DNA of 64,000 nt from Niallia sp. XMNu-256 (GCF_036670015.1 NZ_CP137636.1:1032501-1096500), one strand, 5' to 3'; numbered from the stretch's first letter, positions 1-9,329 are shown. A program made the numbers and translations. The notes: generated by a model from the letters alone, not told the origin.

Positions 1-2573
1 AGGTTCAAAAAGCCATTATGAACGCCCAAAACATTGCTGTTAGAGAACAGCACCAAGAGGTCGATGAAGTCCATTTATACGTTGCACTGGTAGAAGATCC
101 AGAAAACCTGATTATCTCCATTTTGGAAAAAATGAACGTAGATATCAAGGAAATCCAGAAAGGGCTGCAGTCATTATTATCCAAAAAGCCTCAAGTGTCC
201 GGCAGTGGAGTTGAACAAGGTAAACTTTATATAACAAATGGACTACAGAGAGTTTTTGCTGAGGCAGAAACATTTATGAGGCGATTTAATGATGACTACT
301 TATCTGTAGAGCATATTATGATAGGATCGATTTCTCTTCCGTCTGAAATCGGAAATTATTTTAAATCAAAAGGAATTGCGTTAAAGCCTTTATTAGAGGT
401 GATAAGAGAGGTTAGGGGGAATCAACGAGTGACATCACAAAATCCAGAAGGTACATATGAAGTATTAAAAAAGTACGGTAGAGACTTAGTCGCAGAGGTT
501 CAATCTGGAAAGGTAGATCCTGTTATTGGCAGGGATAGTGAGATCCGCAATGTCATCCGAATATTATCTAGAAAAACGAAGAATAATCCCGTTTTAATTG
601 GCGAACCAGGAGTTGGGAAAACGGCGATTGTGGAAGGATTAGCACAGCGAATTGTCCGCAAAGATGTTCCAGAGGGGTTAAAGGATAAAACAATTTTTTC
701 CCTGGATATGAGCGCATTAATTGCAGGAGCAAAATTCCGTGGAGAATTTGAAGAACGTTTAAAAGCGGTTTTAAACGAAGTGAAAAAAAGTGATGGTGAG
801 ATTATCCTCTTTATTGATGAAATTCATACGATTGTCGGTGCTGGTAAAACAGAAGGAGCGATGGATGCAGGGAATATGTTGAAGCCGATGCTAGCACGCG
901 GGGAACTTCATTGTATCGGTGCCACAACTCTTGATGAATACCGGAAGTATATTGAAAAGGATCCTGCATTAGAACGACGCTTTCAACAAGTTCTCGTACA
1001 AGAACCGAATGTAGAAGACACGATTTCAATTTTAAGAGGACTAAAAGAGCGTTTCGAGGTTTTTCATGGCGTGAATATCCATGACCGGGCTTTAGTTGCC
1101 GCTGCGACATTGTCTGACCGGTATATTACCGATCGATTTTTACCAGATAAAGCGATTGACTTAGTTGATGAAGCGTGTGCGATGATTCGTACAGAAATGG
1201 ACTCCTTGCCATCCGAATTAGATGAAGTCACGAGAAGGGTCATGCAGCTAGAAATTGAGGAAGCTGCTTTAGAGAAGGAAAAAGACGATGCAAGCAAGGA
1301 AAGACTTGAATCTTTACGAAAAGAACTGGCTGAATTTCGTGAACAAGCCAATTCGATGCGGGCTAAATGGCAGGTTGAGAAGGAAAGTCTTCATAAAGTT
1401 CAAGAAAAACGTGAGCAATTAGAAAGACTTCGACGGGAATTGGAACATGCAGAAAATGAATATGATCTAAATAAAGCGGCTGAACTTCGGCATGGACAGA
1501 TTCCAGCTTTGGAAAAAGAATTGAAACAGTTAGAGGTCGAGGTTAATGAAAAACAAGGAGAGCGATTATTAAGAGAAGAAGTGACAGAAGAAGAGATCTC
1601 TTCAATTGTCGCTCGATGGACGGGAATCCCTGTTACGAAATTGGTTGAAGGGGAGCGGGAAAAACTTCTTCGTCTAGAAAGTATTTTACATGAAAGGGTT
1701 ATTGGTCAAGAGGAAGCTGTTGGTCTTGTCTCAGATGCCGTTTTAAGAGCAAGAGCTGGAATCAAGGATCCAAAACGCCCGATTGGTTCATTTATCTTCT
1801 TAGGCCCTACAGGTGTTGGAAAAACAGAACTAGCTAAAGCATTAGCTCAAAGTTTATTTGACAGCGAAGATCAAATGGTTCGGATTGATATGTCTGAATA
1901 TATGGAGAAACATTCTGTCTCAAGATTGATTGGAGCTCCTCCGGGATATGTAGGCTATGAAGAAGGAGGGCAATTGACAGAAGCTGTAAGAAGAAGCCCC
2001 TATTCGGTTATTCTGCTAGATGAGATTGAAAAGGCTCATCCTGAAGTCTTTAATATTTTATTGCAAGTTCTTGATGACGGAAGAATTACCGATTCTCAAG
2101 GAAGGATGGTCGATTTTAAAAATACAGTCATTATTATGACCTCGAATATTGGATCTCATCATCTATTGGACGAAAACCAAGGGAATGAGGAAATTGCTGA
2201 GGAAACCCGTGATCTTGTTATGGGGCAATTAAGAAATCATTTCAGACCAGAATTCTTAAATCGGGTGGATGAAATCATTTTATTTAAACCACTGACATTA
2301 AATAATATTAAAGAAATTGTTATTAAATTGATTAAAGAATTGCAACTTAGATTATCAGAACAACAAATAAAATTAAGTATAAATGATGAGGCAAAAGAAT
2401 ATATTGCAGAAAATGGATTTAATCCTGTCTATGGGGCGAGACCATTGAAAAGGTTTATCCAACGAAATCTGGAAACGAAGATTGCGCGTGCGATTATTGC
2501 TGGAGATATTCACGAAAACCAAACGGTCACGATTGTCGTGAATCAAAATCAAATTGGATTTGATATTGAGTAA
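1..2573 (+). CDS. clpB: ATP-dependent disaggregase ClpB, 5' end outside window
   Basis: ClpB is a hexameric AAA+ chaperone that threads aggregated proteins through its pore, working with DnaK in the cytoplasm. The reading frame is open from base 3, and the first visible residues ([10 protein letters not shown]) match the early part of a Clp N domain, so only about ten residues are missing and the ATG at 18 is internal. Visible in order: Clp N repeats, a first Walker A (G-E-P-G-V-G-K-T) and Walker B (L-F-I-D-E-I-H), the long charged coiled-coil middle domain that separates ClpB from short ClpC forms, a second Walker A (G-P-T-G-V-G-K-T-E), Walker B (I-L-L-D-E-I-E-K-A), and the C-terminal D2-small domain. 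It ends in a clear terminator. B. subtilis lacks clpB, so this is one sign that the genome is outside that group. Confidence 0.97.
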   Translation, partial: VQKAIMNAQNIAVREQHQEVDEVHLYVALVEDPENLIISILEKMNVDIKEIQKGLQSLLSKKPQVSGSGVEQGKLYITNGLQRVFAEAETFMRRFNDDYLSVEHIMIGSISLPSEIGNYFKSKGIALKPLLEVIREVRGNQRVTSQNPEGTYEVLKKYGRDLVAEVQSGKVDPVIGRDSEIRNVIRILSRKTKNNPVLIGEPGVGKTAIVEGLAQRIVRKDVPEGLKDKTIFSLDMSALIAGAKFRGEFEERLKAVLNEVKKSDGEIILFIDEIHTIVGAGKTEGAMDAGNMLKPMLARGELHCIGATTLDEYRKYIEKDPALERRFQQVLVQEPNVEDTISILRGLKERFEVFHGVNIHDRALVAAATLSDRYITDRFLPDKAIDLVDEACAMIRTEMDSLPSELDEVTRRVMQLEIEEAALEKEKDDASKERLESLRKELAEFREQANSMRAKWQVEKESLHKVQEKREQLERLRRELEHAENEYDLNKAAELRHGQIPALEKELKQLEVEVNEKQGERLLREEVTEEEISSIVARWTGIPVTKLVEGEREKLLRLESILHERVIGQEEAVGLVSDAVLRARAGIKDPKRPIGSFIFLGPTGVGKTELAKALAQSLFDSEDQMVRIDMSEYMEKHSVSRLIGAPPGYVGYEEGGQLTEAVRRSPYSVILLDEIEKAHPEVFNILLQVLDDGRITDSQGRMVDFKNTVIIMTSNIGSHHLLDENQGNEEIAEETRDLVMGQLRNHFRPEFLNRVDEIILFKPLTLNNIKEIVIKLIKELQLRLSEQQIKLSINDEAKEYIAENGFNPVYGARPLKRFIQRNLETKIARAIIAGDIHENQTVTIVVNQNQIGFDIE

Positions 2574-2601
2574 AGAAAGGCCCTAATCGGTCAAAAATAA
2601 A

Positions 2602-2650
2602 AACAAGTCATTCTGTCGGAACGGAATGACTTGTTTCAATTATTTTTTTA
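2602..2650. terminator. Bidirectional terminator between clpB and yjzD
   Basis: A 12-bp perfect stem (2602-2613 with 2624-2635) has a 10-nt loop. It is followed by a T-rich tail on the plus strand and by a T tract on the minus strand, which suits the convergent clpB and yjzD genes. Confidence 0.85.
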
Positions 2651-2845
2651 CTGATGACTATCTTGCTCTGCTGGATTTGGCAGGATAGCAGGAATCACAT
2701 AAACTAATACGGTTACACCGACACCTAATAAAAGGGCTGTTTGGAGATTAAAAGCGACACCAACCATTGAACTAACTACATATGTAAGCATTAACATTAA
2801 AAGTAAAGCCCAAATTAAAGTCATAATATAACGCACAACATTCAC
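2648..2845 (-). CDS. yjzD: Small membrane protein, DUF2929/YjzD type
   Basis: This 65-residue protein has two hydrophobic segments (about residues 6-27 and 34-55) and a short polar tail, so it is a likely two-helix membrane protein. Its length, topology and place beside yjaU-yjaV-med match YjzD (DUF2929) of Bacillus. The function is unknown. It stands alone on the minus strand and ends inside the bidirectional terminator shared with clpB. The assignment rests on overall sequence character and synteny. Confidence 0.75.
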   Translation of the reverse strand: MNVVRYIMTLIWALLLMLMLTYVVSSMVGVAFNLQTALLLGVGVTVLVYVIPAILPNPAEQDSHQ

Positions 2846-3065
2846 CTCAAAGTATAGTCTCTCTATCTATGTTACCATATTAGACATAATTAATAAATCA
2901 TCAATTCCAAGTTTTCTACTTTTCAATAAATAAGTTGGCATAATTAGGCTATTCCCTATTCACTTTGTTCTTTTATCACATACATTAATCATAGAGAATT
3001 AGTCAGCTGAGCTTTAACTTTCAGCAGGGCAAATTGATCCGAAAGAGTTAAAGGAGAGTCATTCG

Positions 3066-3803
3066 ATGGAGATCCGGAACTTTCAATTGGATACCGAATG
3101 GAATGTGATTCACTATCCTGAAAGGCCTCAAGGTTTCGGTATCCTCATCATTGGGGACGAAAGACATTTTGTTGATAGTAACACAAGCTTTTGGCTACAA
3201 AATGAAGGGAAATCAATACTATTACATTCACTATTAGATGCGGGTTATACCGTTTTTTATAGCAATTTGTATGGAAAAAATTGGGGGAGTCAAAAAGCGG
3301 TACGGTTATCGAAAAGAGTATATCAACATATCATCCGTTCAGAAATTCTTAATGAAAAAATTCATATTCTTGCCGAAGGAATGGGAGCATTAGTCGCCTT
3401 GAAGCTCATTCATGACATGAAGGATTGTATCCGATCTGTCGTTTTACTAAACCCCATTCTTTCGTTAGACCATCAATTAGAGTTAGAAAAGGATCGGAAG
3501 TTTTTTTACAAAAAGATGGTTAGAGAGCTTTCTCAATCCTTCAATCAAGATGGGGAGCAAATGATCAAAATGATCCGAGAAGTAGATGCCCCTTGGAATG
3601 AAAAAACGTCAGTCCCAATGAAGATCATTCATGTTCTATCGGATGGTCGAGCTTATAAGCAATCCCAACTCTTGAATCAACTATCAGCGAAATGGGAGAA
3701 TGAAAAAGCACCTGTTTCATTATGTTATATGGTTCCTGAGAAAAGGATGCAAATGTCAGTCCCTATTCAAGAATTCTATAAAAGGCACGAAAATCTTTTG
3801 TGA
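3066..3803 (+). CDS. yjaU: YjaU-type alpha/beta-hydrolase-like protein
   Basis: This 245-residue soluble protein has the layout of an alpha/beta hydrolase. It has a hydrophobic strand near residue 25 (I-L-I-I-G-D), a second near residue 100 (I-H-I-L-A-E-G-M-G-A-L), and a third (S-V-V-L-L-N-P). The nucleophile elbow reads A-E-G-M-G-A where active members have G-x-S-x-G, so the catalytic serine is absent and hydrolase activity is doubtful. A strong site (AAAGGAG) precedes the ATG. It lies directly upstream of yjaV and med, the order known from Bacillus. No function is established. Confidence 0.75.
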   Translation: MEIRNFQLDTEWNVIHYPERPQGFGILIIGDERHFVDSNTSFWLQNEGKSILLHSLLDAGYTVFYSNLYGKNWGSQKAVRLSKRVYQHIIRSEILNEKIHILAEGMGALVALKLIHDMKDCIRSVVLLNPILSLDHQLELEKDRKFFYKKMVRELSQSFNQDGEQMIKMIREVDAPWNEKTSVPMKIIHVLSDGRAYKQSQLLNQLSAKWENEKAPVSLCYMVPEKRMQMSVPIQEFYKRHENLL

Positions 3804-3838
3804 AAAAATTCAAACCTTTATTTCGACAGTAAATAAAT

Positions 3839-3885
3839 AACCTCCCTATGCATATGATGGTGTTACCGAATAGCATAGGGAGGTT
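3839..3885 (+). promoter_or_regulatory. Hairpin covering the yjaV ribosome binding site
   Basis: A perfect 13-bp stem pairs 3839-3851 with 3873-3885 across a 21-nt loop. The 3' arm contains the whole AGGGAGG site (3877-3883) of the start codon at 3890. It has no T tract on the plus strand, so it does not look like an ordinary terminator of yjaU. An in-frame ATG at 3848 lies at the end of the 5' arm. Translational control of yjaV is an inference. Confidence 0.7.
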
Positions 3886-3889
3886 TATT

Positions 3890-4663
3890 ATGGACAAGGC
3901 TGTCATCGTTGGTATTTATGAATTTATCGGGTATCAACTCTGTGAAGCTTTACTACAAGAAGGAATTCAAGTATATGGAGTTCATATCCCATCAAATACT
4001 CCCGCACAGATTGTGGATGAAAAGCGCCTATTAATCGGAAGAAACAGTAATTTTATTGAAAAGGATGATACGTTTCTGTCAACATTAGGTTATTTAGCAA
4101 ATGATGCATTTATTTTTTTTGATTACTATAGTTTTTATATGAATAGAAAAGAAGACATATTCATGAGAAAGATTCAAACATGCTTGGAATATGACTTAGA
4201 AGCGGCCGTCATGTTGCCCGTTCAAAAACTTGAAACTGAAATTGATCACAATACTAGTTCTGTACTTTCTCAATGCAAGTTCCACTTTTATTTACCTTGT
4301 ATATATGGACCATGGCAGCCTTCTAACTATTTCTTCCATAAGGCTTTATTAGAACCTAATCAGACTCATCCTCTTGAAGAGAGGGAGTGGACGAAAGATA
4401 CGATATTTGTAGAAGATGTGGTTGAAATAATGATAAAAACCATTGAGGAAAAAAATACAAAATCTGCTTTATTGAAAAGCAGTATTGAAGATCATTGGCA
4501 AAAAGTTGCCACAGAACTCTCCCAACATATACCTAGATTCAATCCGCAACGTCATATTGAAATCGGAAAGAATTTAGCAGTCATAAACGTAAAAGGGGTT
4601 CCATACAAGGAAGGAATACAAAGACAAAAAAAGTATATCACGCAAATAGAGAATTCTAATTAA
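3890..4663 (+). CDS. yjaV: YjaV-type NAD-dependent epimerase/dehydratase-like protein
   Basis: This protein of 257 residues starts at the ATG preceded by AGGGAGG; the frame is also open from an ATG at 3848 that has no good site. The N-terminus (M-D-K-A-V-I-V-G-I-Y-E-F-I-G) resembles the first strand of a Rossmann fold but lacks the full G-x-x-G-x-x-G dinucleotide motif. The piece around residue 140 (C-I-Y-G-P-W-Q-P) is typical of extended SDR sugar epimerases. The usual Y-x3-K catalytic pair is not obvious, so it may not be an active enzyme. It lies between yjaU and med as in other Bacillus genomes. Function unknown. Confidence 0.7.
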   Translation: MDKAVIVGIYEFIGYQLCEALLQEGIQVYGVHIPSNTPAQIVDEKRLLIGRNSNFIEKDDTFLSTLGYLANDAFIFFDYYSFYMNRKEDIFMRKIQTCLEYDLEAAVMLPVQKLETEIDHNTSSVLSQCKFHFYLPCIYGPWQPSNYFFHKALLEPNQTHPLEEREWTKDTIFVEDVVEIMIKTIEEKNTKSALLKSSIEDHWQKVATELSQHIPRFNPQRHIEIGKNLAVINVKGVPYKEGIQRQKKYITQIENSN

Positions 4664-4769
4664 TAATAAATGAAGAATAATAACCTTTCATCTATTAGAA
4701 CAAAAGGGTAGAATAATAGTAAATTTAATGAAAACGTCTTGTCGTATAGTTGTGAGGGAGTGCAAAGTA

Positions 4770-5738
4770 TTGAAACGGGTTATAACATGGCTATTATGTC
4801 TTCTCCTTTTCCTAACATCATGTGAAGTAGCAGGAAAGCAAGGGGAACTAAAAAAGGTGGGGCTTTTAGTACCCGAAACCATTATTGATCAAAACTGGGG
4901 AACTAAATCGTACAAAGGTTTATTGCAAATTCAATCTGAGTATGGGGTTGATGTTTTTTATAAAGAGGGTATGGACTCTCAATTAGTCGTTGAACGGGCT
5001 GTTGAGGAATTTAAGCAAAAAGGGGTTAACTTAATATTTGGGCATGGTTTCGAATATGCTCAATATTTCTCTACCATTTCTTTAAACTATCCGGAAATCC
5101 ATTTTATAGTTTTTAATGGTGACGCTAAAAATGACAATATAACTAGTCTGAATTTTGAAGGGTATGCGATGGGGTTTTTCGCAGGGATGGTGGCTGCACA
5201 TACGACAGAAACCAATCGTATTGGCGTAATTCCTGCATACGAGTGGCAGCCGGAGGTTCAGGGCTTTTATGATGGTGCGAAATTTGAAAATCGTTTCGTT
5301 CACGTTGAGATACAGTATGTAAATGATTTTGATGATGTAGAGAAAGCCCTCCAAATATTTGAAAGCATGAAAGCTCAAGGAATAGATGTCCTTTATCCAG
5401 CTGGTGATACTTATAACGTACCTATAATTGAAAAAATCAAAGAAAATGGGTTATATGCCATTGGATACATTTCCGATCAATCAGATTTGGGAAAATATAC
5501 AATTTTAACAAGTACGGTCCAGCATATAGGAACCCTTTATAGTTGGGTGGCTGAAAGACTTAATGAAGGAAAACTAGAATCGGGAAATTTATTTTTTGAC
5601 TTTCAAGATGATGCGATTTCCCTTGGTACGTTCAGCTCGCTTGTTGACGAAGCATATGTTAACAAAATAAATGGTTATATTGAAGAGTATAAAGAAACGG
5701 GAAAACTTCCGAATCAATCGTTAAATAAAGAAAGCTGA
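4770..5738 (+). CDS. med: Med, BMP-family surface lipoprotein linked to competence
   Basis: Med is a BMP/PnrA-type periplasmic-binding-fold lipoprotein that raises comK expression in B. subtilis. The likely start is the TTG at 4770, behind GAGGGAG. It gives a 322-residue precursor with a basic n-region, a leucine-rich core and the lipobox L-T-S-C. The ATG at 4728 would put 14 extra residues before the signal. Conserved stretches such as W-G-T-K-x-Y-K-G-L-L-x-I-Q, Y-P-A-G-D-x-Y-N-V-P and G-Y-x-S-D-Q-S-D-L-G match the Med family. In B. subtilis comZ follows; here no comZ is seen and a minus-strand gene lies next. Confidence 0.92.
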   Translation: MKRVITWLLCLLLFLTSCEVAGKQGELKKVGLLVPETIIDQNWGTKSYKGLLQIQSEYGVDVFYKEGMDSQLVVERAVEEFKQKGVNLIFGHGFEYAQYFSTISLNYPEIHFIVFNGDAKNDNITSLNFEGYAMGFFAGMVAAHTTETNRIGVIPAYEWQPEVQGFYDGAKFENRFVHVEIQYVNDFDDVEKALQIFESMKAQGIDVLYPAGDTYNVPIIEKIKENGLYAIGYISDQSDLGKYTILTSTVQHIGTLYSWVAERLNEGKLESGNLFFDFQDDAISLGTFSSLVDEAYVNKINGYIEEYKETGKLPNQSLNKES

Positions 5739-5764
5739 CCTTTAAATACAGGTCAGCTTTCTTT
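5727..5764. terminator. Terminator after med
   Basis: A 14-bp stem (5727-5740 with 5751-5764) overlaps the med stop codon. Both flanks are A/T-rich, so it can serve med and the converging gene at 5768. Confidence 0.85.
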
Positions 5765-5767
5765 CAA

Positions 5768-6091
5768 TTACTTTTTAAATTTATCAAGATAAGGTGTGAT
5801 TTTTTTCCACAACGGTTTAAATTCTTGTGCTGTTTCAACCAATAAATCAATATTTTTCATCAGTTTTTCTGTATCAATTTGATTTAATAAATCATTGATG
5901 CTATTTTGTTCGGCTCCCGTTTCTTTGCTATGTCTCCTTCCAAAAAGCCAATCGTTATTTAAGGTTGAATCCTGCCCCTCTTTTTTTCTTTCATCGCTTT
6001 CACTTTTATCTATTGGTTTACCAAACATAAAGGCTGTAAAAGGATCAATCTCCTCATTGAATGTAGTTTCTTTCTTTTCATTATTATCCAT
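5768..6091 (-). CDS. Hypothetical hydrophilic 107-residue protein
   Basis: I do not recognise this gene. The protein is charged and has no signal or membrane segment. It carries an N-terminal acidic stretch, a short F-M-F-G-K-P motif near residue 22, a W-L-F-G-R-R motif near residue 50, and a probable helical C-terminal half (I-D-T-E-K-L-M-K-N-I-D-L-L). A site (GGGG) lies just upstream of the ATG on the minus strand. It occupies the place where comZ and yjzB sit in B. subtilis, but I see no convincing likeness to ComZ. Paired F-G motifs in a disordered N-terminus suggest a scaffold or coat-like partner protein, which is only a guess. Confidence 0.6.
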   Translation of the reverse strand: MDNNEKKETTFNEEIDPFTAFMFGKPIDKSESDERKKEGQDSTLNNDWLFGRRHSKETGAEQNSINDLLNQIDTEKLMKNIDLLVETAQEFKPLWKKITPYLDKFKK

Positions 6092-6250
6092 GATAATCCC
6101 CTTTCTCCTATAATACGAGCTGAATTTTATTTTTCCATTAAATCTTGAGTGTGAATTTATGGATGTGTTCTTACAATAAAATATGATCTAGACACAAAAA
6201 TGTATGGACTTTTTTCAAAACGATTAAAGGTTAATGTCGATGAGAATGTA

Positions 6251-6298
6251 TTGCACAATGCTCCTACTATTTGATAAAATTGGTACCAAGTCATAATA
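6251..6298 (+). promoter_or_regulatory. fabH-fabF promoter with FapR-type operator
   Basis: A -35-like TTGCAC (6251-6256) and -10-like TAAAAT (6275-6280) are 18 nt apart. The sequence TTGGTACCAAGTCATAATA at 6280-6298 directly follows and matches the FapR consensus (TTAGTACCTAGTCTTAAT type) at most positions. FapR represses fatty acid synthesis genes and is released by malonyl-CoA. The operator overlaps the expected start site. The rest of the gap (6092-6410) shows nothing else that I can name. Confidence 0.75.
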
Positions 6299-6410
6299 TT
6301 TGATAACAAGCTTAAAAATTAATTTGCTAGTTTCTAATTTGGCAGGTCAATTCAACTTATGTATGAGAATATAAGAAGAAAATAAATCATGATATAAAGG
6401 AGTGTTCATG

Positions 6411-7343
6411 ATGAACGCAGGAATTTTGGGAGTTGGTAAATACGTACCCGAGAAAGTTTTAACGAACCAAGATTTGGAAGAAATAGTAGATACAAACGAT
6501 GAATGGATTCGAACAAGGACGGGTATTGAAGAGCGCAGAATTGCTGATGACCATACAGATTCATCTGATATGGCTTATGAAGCTGCTGTTGAAGCTCTAA
6601 AACATGCAAATATTAAGGCTGAAGAATTAGATATGATTTTAGTGGCGACTGTAACACCTGATCATCCATTTCCTTCTGTATCGTGCATGTTACAAGAACG
6701 CTTAGGTGCGAAGAAGGCAGCCGCAATGGATGTAAGTGCGGCTTGTGCAGGATTTATGTACGGGGTGATTACTGCAAAACAATTTATTGAAAGTAATGCT
6801 TATAAATATGTTCTAGTCGTAGGAACAGAGAAACTTTCAAAAGTGACAGACTGGAATGATCGGAACACAGCTGTTTTATTTGGAGATGGTGCGGGAGCGG
6901 TTGTTATGGGAAAAGTTTCAGAAGGACGTGGAATCCTATCATTTGAGTTAGGAGCAGACGGCACCGGAGGTAAGCATTTGTATCAGGATGAATATATCAT
7001 CATGAATGGACGTGAAGTATTTAAGTTTGCCGTTCGCCAAATGGCTGACAGTTCTGTACATGTGATTGAACAAGCAGGTCTAACGAAAGATGATGTAGAT
7101 TTCCTCATTCCACATCAGGCAAATATTCGAATTATGGAAGCGTCAAGACAACGACTAGCATTACCTGAAGAAAAAATGGCTAAAACGATTAGAAAGTATG
7201 GAAATACCTCATCTGCATCGATTCCAATTGCTATGGCTGAAGAATTACAAGCCGGGAAAATTAAAGATGATGATGTTGTCGTAATGGTAGGATTTGGCGG
7301 CGGTTTAACTTGGGGCGCTATTTGTATGCGTTGGGGTCGCTGA
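6411..7343 (+). CDS. fabH: 3-oxoacyl-ACP synthase III (KAS III)
   Basis: FabH condenses acyl-CoA primers with malonyl-ACP to begin type II fatty acid synthesis in the cytosol; in Bacillus the primers are mostly branched. The 310-residue protein has the catalytic cysteine in S-A-A-C-A-G-F (near residue 112), the histidine in P-H-Q-A-N-I-R, and the asparagine in Y-G-N-T-S-S-A-S. The C-terminus [10 protein letters not shown] is typical. The ATG at 6411 lies 8 nt after AAAGGAG; another ATG is 3 nt earlier. It is co-transcribed with fabF, 36 nt downstream, behind a FapR-type operator. Confidence 0.97.
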   Translation: MNAGILGVGKYVPEKVLTNQDLEEIVDTNDEWIRTRTGIEERRIADDHTDSSDMAYEAAVEALKHANIKAEELDMILVATVTPDHPFPSVSCMLQERLGAKKAAAMDVSAACAGFMYGVITAKQFIESNAYKYVLVVGTEKLSKVTDWNDRNTAVLFGDGAGAVVMGKVSEGRGILSFELGADGTGGKHLYQDEYIIMNGREVFKFAVRQMADSSVHVIEQAGLTKDDVDFLIPHQANIRIMEASRQRLALPEEKMAKTIRKYGNTSSASIPIAMAEELQAGKIKDDDVVVMVGFGGGLTWGAICMRWGR

Positions 7344-7379
7344 TTTTTTAAAAGTAAGGAAAAATAAGGAGATGTTAAT

Positions 7380-8618
7380 ATGGAAAAACGTCGAGTTGTT
7401 GTAACAGGAATTGGTGCTGTAACTCCACTTGGTAAAGATACAGAAACAACTTGGAATAATCTAGTTGCAGGTGTTTCAGGAATTGGTCCTTTGACAAGAG
7501 TAAATGCAGATGATTTTCCTGCAAAAGTAGCAGCAGAAGTAAAGGATTTTGATCCAAGTGAGTTTATGGAGAAAAAAGATGCTAGAAAGATGGATCGGTT
7601 TACCCAATTTGCTGTAGCTGCATCCATTATGGCAGTGAAAGATGCTAACCTTGAAATTAACGAGAAGAACTCAGATCGTGTGGGTGTTTGGATTGGTTCG
7701 GGTATTGGGGGAATGGAAACATTTGAAAATCAATATCAAAACTTTTTAAATAAAGGATATCGCAGGGTGAGTCCATTTTTTGTTCCGATGCTCATTCCTG
7801 ACATGGCAGCAGGACAAGTATCCATTACTTTAGGGGCACGAGGAATCAATTCATGTACAGTTACAGCATGTGCAACTGGTACGAATTCAATTGGAGATGC
7901 CTTTAAAGTCATTCAGCGCGGAGATGCAATTGCAATGATCACAGGTGGAGCAGAGGCGCCGATTACAAATATGTCAATTGCTGGATTCTGTGCCAACACA
8001 GCGTTAAGTACAAATCCAGATCCTAAGACAGCATGTCGTCCATTTGATGCAGATCGTGATGGGTTTATTATCGGTGAGGGTGCTGGTATTGTTGTATTAG
8101 AGGATTTAGAACATGCATTAGCTCGCGGAGCCCATATTTATGCAGAAATTGTTGGTTACGGTTCAACAGGTGATGCTTATCATATAACAGCACCAGCTCC
8201 AGCAGGTGAGGGCGGCGCTCGAGCGATGAGAATGGCAATCAATGATGCAGGTTTAACTCCAGAAGAGATTGATTATATTAATGCACATGGGACAAGTACG
8301 GGTTATAATGATAAATTTGAAACATCAGCCATTAAAGCAGTATTTGATGATCATGCATATAAGCTTCAAATAAGCTCAACTAAATCTATGACAGGTCATT
8401 TATTAGGTGCCGCTGGAGGAATAGAAGCAATTTTCTCCGTGTTAGCCATACAAGAAGGGATTATCCCTCCAACAATTAATTACCAAACTCCTGATCCAGA
8501 TTGTGATTTAGATTATGTTCCTAATGAGGCAAGAAAGCGTGAGATTAACACTGTGTTAAGTAACTCACTTGGATTTGGTGGACACAACGCAACCATTGTC
8601 TTTAAAAAGTATCAATAG
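7380..8618 (+). CDS. fabF: 3-oxoacyl-ACP synthase II (KAS II)
   Basis: FabF carries out the chain-elongating condensations of type II fatty acid synthesis. The 412-residue length is standard. The Cys-His-His triad is visible: T-A-C-A-T-G-T near residue 164, N-A-H-G-T-S-T near residue 305, and [10 protein letters not shown] near residue 340. A ribosome binding site (AAGGAG) lies upstream of the ATG. It is the second gene of the fabH-fabF operon and is followed by a strong terminator, so the FapR-type operator before fabH should control both genes. Confidence 0.98.
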   Translation: MEKRRVVVTGIGAVTPLGKDTETTWNNLVAGVSGIGPLTRVNADDFPAKVAAEVKDFDPSEFMEKKDARKMDRFTQFAVAASIMAVKDANLEINEKNSDRVGVWIGSGIGGMETFENQYQNFLNKGYRRVSPFFVPMLIPDMAAGQVSITLGARGINSCTVTACATGTNSIGDAFKVIQRGDAIAMITGGAEAPITNMSIAGFCANTALSTNPDPKTACRPFDADRDGFIIGEGAGIVVLEDLEHALARGAHIYAEIVGYGSTGDAYHITAPAPAGEGGARAMRMAINDAGLTPEEIDYINAHGTSTGYNDKFETSAIKAVFDDHAYKLQISSTKSMTGHLLGAAGGIEAIFSVLAIQEGIIPPTINYQTPDPDCDLDYVPNEARKREINTVLSNSLGFGGHNATIVFKKYQ

Positions 8619-8622
8619 AAAT

Positions 8623-8653
8623 AAAAGACAGGCTTGATTCAAGCCTGTCTTTT
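8623..8653 (+). terminator. Terminator of fabH-fabF
   Basis: A stem of about 13 bp (AAAAGACAGGCTT with its complement) has a short loop and ends in a T run. Confidence 0.9.
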
Positions 8654-8662
8654 ATATTTAAA

Positions 8663-8712
8663 TAATAATGATTTTAAGTTAAAATTGACTTTAATGAGGA
8701 AATGTCTATAAT
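8663..8712 (+). promoter_or_regulatory. Per-type box and sigma-A promoter of the PerR-like gene
   Basis: TAATAATGATTTTAA at 8663-8677 matches the Per box TTATAATnATTATAA at 12 of 14 fixed positions. TTGACT (8685-8690) and TATAAT (8707-8712) follow with a 16-nt spacer, a good sigma-A promoter. The box sits 7 nt upstream of the -35. A weaker AT-rich match lies nearer the gene (about 8768-8782). Autoregulation of the downstream Fur-family gene is inferred. Confidence 0.7.
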
Positions 8713-8801
8713 AAAGTTATAGAAAAGTACTAATTCAATGGGTTGTGTCAGATAATTTAAGGAAAAGTTATTATTATTAATTAGAAAGTTGTGGGTGTAA
8801 C

Positions 8802-9233
8802 ATGGAGAAAATTATAGAAATCTTAAAGAAGGAAAATATTCGAATTACACCACAAAGACTAGAAATGATTTCGATTTTAAAAGGTACAAAAGAACATTTT
8901 ACAGCTGAAGATATTTATCAAAAGCTCATTAAACAATTCCCTTCAGTCAGTATTGCAACCGTCTATAATAATTTAAAGTTATTTGTAAAATTAGGTTTAG
9001 TCAATGAACTGCAATTTGGAGAAGGGCTTAGTAAGTTTGAATGGATTGACAAAGAACATTACCATATTATTTGTACAAGTTGTGGTGAAATTGAGGATTT
9101 CCATTATCCTCAATTAAAAGAAGTAGAGTCCTTTGCCCAAGATTTATCTAAATTTAAGATTAAAGATCATCATTTATTATTTTATGGGTTATGCCAAGAC
9201 TGCAATAAATTGGAAAAGGCAAGAGAAACATAA
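8802..9233 (+). CDS. PerR-like Fur-family metalloregulator
   Basis: Fur-family repressors bind DNA as dimers when loaded with Fe or Mn. The 143-residue protein has the winged-helix part (R-I-T-P-Q-R near 14-19; S-I-A-T-V-Y-N-N-L recognition helix near 50-58) and two structural zinc pairs, C91-x2-C94 and C131-x2-C134. The regulatory site by alignment to PerR is H32, E80, H86, H88 and D99. PerR has Asp where E80 lies, and Fur has Glu there, while D99 is the PerR-type residue linked to peroxide sensing. It is therefore closest to PerR but has a mixed metal site. It is a single-gene unit between fabF and the yjaZ-like gene with its own terminator. Whether a second, true perR exists cannot be seen here. 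Confidence 0.85.
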   Translation: MEKIIEILKKENIRITPQRLEMISILKGTKEHFTAEDIYQKLIKQFPSVSIATVYNNLKLFVKLGLVNELQFGEGLSKFEWIDKEHYHIICTSCGEIEDFHYPQLKEVESFAQDLSKFKIKDHHLLFYGLCQDCNKLEKARET

Positions 9234-9244
9234 TAATGAGTCTC

Positions 9245-9271
9245 CACATCCGTTAATGGATGTGTTTTTTT
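9245..9271 (+). terminator. Terminator after the PerR-like gene
   Basis: A 7-bp stem CACATCC/GGATGTG with a 6-nt loop is followed by a T run. Confidence 0.85.
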
Positions 9272-9329
9272 ATTGATTAATACACGAATATATATTTTCC
9301 GCCATATTCTTATTCTAGGGGGGATATAG

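Noticed and set aside
7115-7627. Long minus-strand open frame across fabH-fabF
   Set aside because: It is the shadow of two well-supported fatty acid synthesis genes.
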